Positions 62,817-64,000 of a stretch of 64,000 nucleotides of DNA are shown one piece after another. This DNA is from Kaistella sp. 97-N-M2. Lineage in GTDB: Bacteria > Bacteroidota > Bacteroidia > Flavobacteriales > Weeksellaceae. The notes below the pieces were generated by a model. It was not told where the DNA came from, ran no database searches, and saw only the letters and a program-made list of their open reading frames with translations. The stretch lies in assembly GCF_021513235.1 (NCBI RefSeq), contig NZ_CP090976.1, forward strand, positions 2,806,394-2,870,393, written 5' to 3'. Both the position numbers and the translations under genes were made by a program. Numbering within the stretch: the stretch's first letter is position 1; each line of letters starts with the position of its first letter.

Positions 62817-62842
62817 AAATTCCACTTTTTAGTGGAATTTTT
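62817..62842 (+). terminator. Terminator after the thioesterase gene
   Basis: A 10-bp perfect stem AAATTCCACT / AGTGGAATTT with a TTTT loop and a T run. Confidence 0.85.
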
Positions 62843-62861
62843 TGTCATCTCGAATAAAATG

Positions 62862-63098
62862 TTAATCTTCTAACTGTTGATTTTTATTGTTCTTCCAGGC
62901 ATCATCGTATGCTTTCTTCTGATTTTTCCAGGCGTCTGGCGGCACTGCATTTTCTGCAACTTTAATAATGTTGCCCTCATCGTCATGCTGAACGCCCTGT
63001 TCCGGAGTGGGAAGCTCGGATTTTTTTATTTCCGAATTTTTTTTCTGAATTTCCGAAGTTCTTTCCTTATCTAAATCTTTGTCATTCGTATTTTCCAT
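62862..63098 (-). CDS. Small hydrophilic protein of unknown function
   Basis: 78 residues, charged and without hydrophobic segments (KDLDKERTSEIQKK, then QGVQHDDEGNIIK and PPDAWKNQKKAYDD). I do not recognise the family. It shares acidic, disordered character with the protein at 60754-61044. It ends close to the thioesterase terminator, which may serve both genes. Confidence 0.6.
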   Translation of the reverse strand: MENTNDKDLDKERTSEIQKKNSEIKKSELPTPEQGVQHDDEGNIIKVAENAVPPDAWKNQKKAYDDAWKNNKNQQLED

Positions 63099-63322
63099 GA
63101 TATTTAAATTTAATTTTAATGCCTCAATATTATCAATTATTGTTCCTAAAGATCATTACGTTCACTTATTTTGCAGCAGTTCAAGAAAAAAAATTTCTAC
63201 AGCGAAAAGGGTGAAGGAAACTTTTTAATGCCACCTAAATTGAGGTTTAACGTATATGAAAATCCCGAGAAATAAAAGTTCAAATTGTACGGCTTTGCCG
63301 AAAAAATCTTAAATTTTATTAT

Positions 63323-63330
63323 TAAATTTG
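63323..63330 (+). promoter_or_regulatory. TAnnTTTG box upstream of ftsK
   Basis: TAAATTTG matches the -7 consensus, 14 bases before ATG 63345. A TTG 25 bases upstream is somewhat far for a -33 element. Confidence 0.45.
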
Positions 63331-63344
63331 CCCTCATTGACATT

Positions 63345-64000
63345 ATGGAAAAAAATACAAAAAAAACCCCTTCGCAAGCGGTTGAGCAAAGCAAAACACT
63401 CTCTAAACCACGCATATTTTTTGGAGTTCTGTTTATAGTTACGTCCATCGTCCTTACTTTTTCCTTCATTTCTTACCTCACCAATTGGAAAGCCGACCAA
63501 AGCCAGGCCGGCACAATGCTAGATAAAACCGTGCAGTCATCGAATGTCTTTGGCAAAATTGGCGACTGGCTCGGAAATCTCTTTATCTTCGAAAGTATAG
63601 GAGTTGCCGCCTTTGCCGTCGCATTTCTCTTTTTTGTTTTTGGAATGATGGTGCTCAAGAAAAATTACTTCAAACCCTGGAAAACGTTTGGGCATTCGCT
63701 TTTCTTTATTTGCTGGCTGCCGATCTTTATGGGTGCGGTAACAAAAGGTCACGGCGTTTTGAGCGGCGTTTATGGTTATCAGATCATGGATTTCCTGAAT
63801 TCGATTATTGGAATCGTCGGTTTATGGCTGGTTCTTATCGTGAGCATTGGCCTTTATTTTATGCTTGAATTTAATTTGAACCCAAACAGCGTTAAAACAA
63901 AACTTAACAATCTTAATGATCAGACTTTGGGTCGCGTAAAGGCAATGATGCCGAGTTCCTCCGAAAATTTCGACGCTGATGAAGAACTGGAGAATCCAAA
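63345..64000 (+). CDS. ftsK: DNA translocase FtsK, N-terminal part (partial)
   Basis: The first 218 residues of an FtsK/SpoIIIE-type translocase: an N-terminal cytosolic tail (MEKNTKKTPSQAVEQ), then four membrane helices (about 26-46, 80-102, 112-132, 150-175) and the start of the linker (NPNSVKTKLNNLNDQ, EELEN). The motor domain lies beyond the right edge. FtsK coordinates chromosome segregation with cell division. Identification rests on the membrane-domain layout and typical flavobacterial sequence, so it is a little less certain than a motor-domain hit. Confidence 0.82.
   Translation, partial: MEKNTKKTPSQAVEQSKTLSKPRIFFGVLFIVTSIVLTFSFISYLTNWKADQSQAGTMLDKTVQSSNVFGKIGDWLGNLFIFESIGVAAFAVAFLFFVFGMMVLKKNYFKPWKTFGHSLFFICWLPIFMGAVTKGHGVLSGVYGYQIMDFLNSIIGIVGLWLVLIVSIGLYFMLEFNLNPNSVKTKLNNLNDQTLGRVKAMMPSSSENFDADEELENP

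Overview
The window looks like chromosomal DNA of a flavobacterium close to Chryseobacterium/Kaistella (Weeksellaceae). The evidence is a stand-alone type IX secretion sorting domain, a 288-residue primary sigma factor without region 1.1, TAnnTTTG promoter boxes, a DnaE with a fused proofreading exonuclease, a fused alpha/beta E1 dehydrogenase, and bacillithiol-linked proteins. The genus is inferred; no rRNA or tRNA gene was seen.

Layout. 1-3,230: TetR/TolC/EmrA-type efflux operon, cut by the left edge. 3,257-4,452: arsR-arsM arsenic methylation unit. 4,517-17,566: housekeeping genes (response regulator, dnaE, E1 dehydrogenase, Ca2+/H+ antiporter, ligA, M17 aminopeptidase). 17,708-24,118: six same-strand genes (three ATP-grasp enzymes, an esterase-like hydrolase, a GCS2/YbdK ligase, a class I glutamine amidotransferase) that look like a pathway for an unknown amide-linked metabolite. 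24,354-30,000: single accessory genes, including a rifamycin ADP-ribosyltransferase (arr), a DHFR-like reductase, a cupin and rlmF. 30,242-36,585: a membrane pyrophosphatase with an OmpA-like tail, soluble pyrophosphatase, radC and a LolD-type ATPase. 36,825-39,584: pdhA-pdhC. 39,752-42,702: a frameshifted PAP2-like gene, a BlaI-type regulator and a DUF4153-type membrane protein. 42,888-55,452: RNA-binding protein, the sigma factor, bacillithiol-related genes, pncA, a lipoprotein thiol peroxidase and hutU. 55,655-59,546: copper-handling cluster ending in a CopA multicopper oxidase with a CopB-like tail. 59,621-64,000: psd, a hydroxyacid dehydrogenase, a cobalamin-riboswitch-like element before a thioesterase, and the start of ftsK.

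How genes work together. The amidoligase cluster is the best candidate for an undescribed system: three or four ATP-dependent C-N ligases with an ammonia-releasing or hydrolytic partner and a hydrolase, one of its intergenic gaps holding a nested inverted repeat. The two pyrophosphatases are neighbours and may share PPi removal. The copper genes form a compact detoxification module. A family of large GC-rich hairpins occurs three times between unrelated genes.

All family calls come from reading motifs by eye; no database search was possible.
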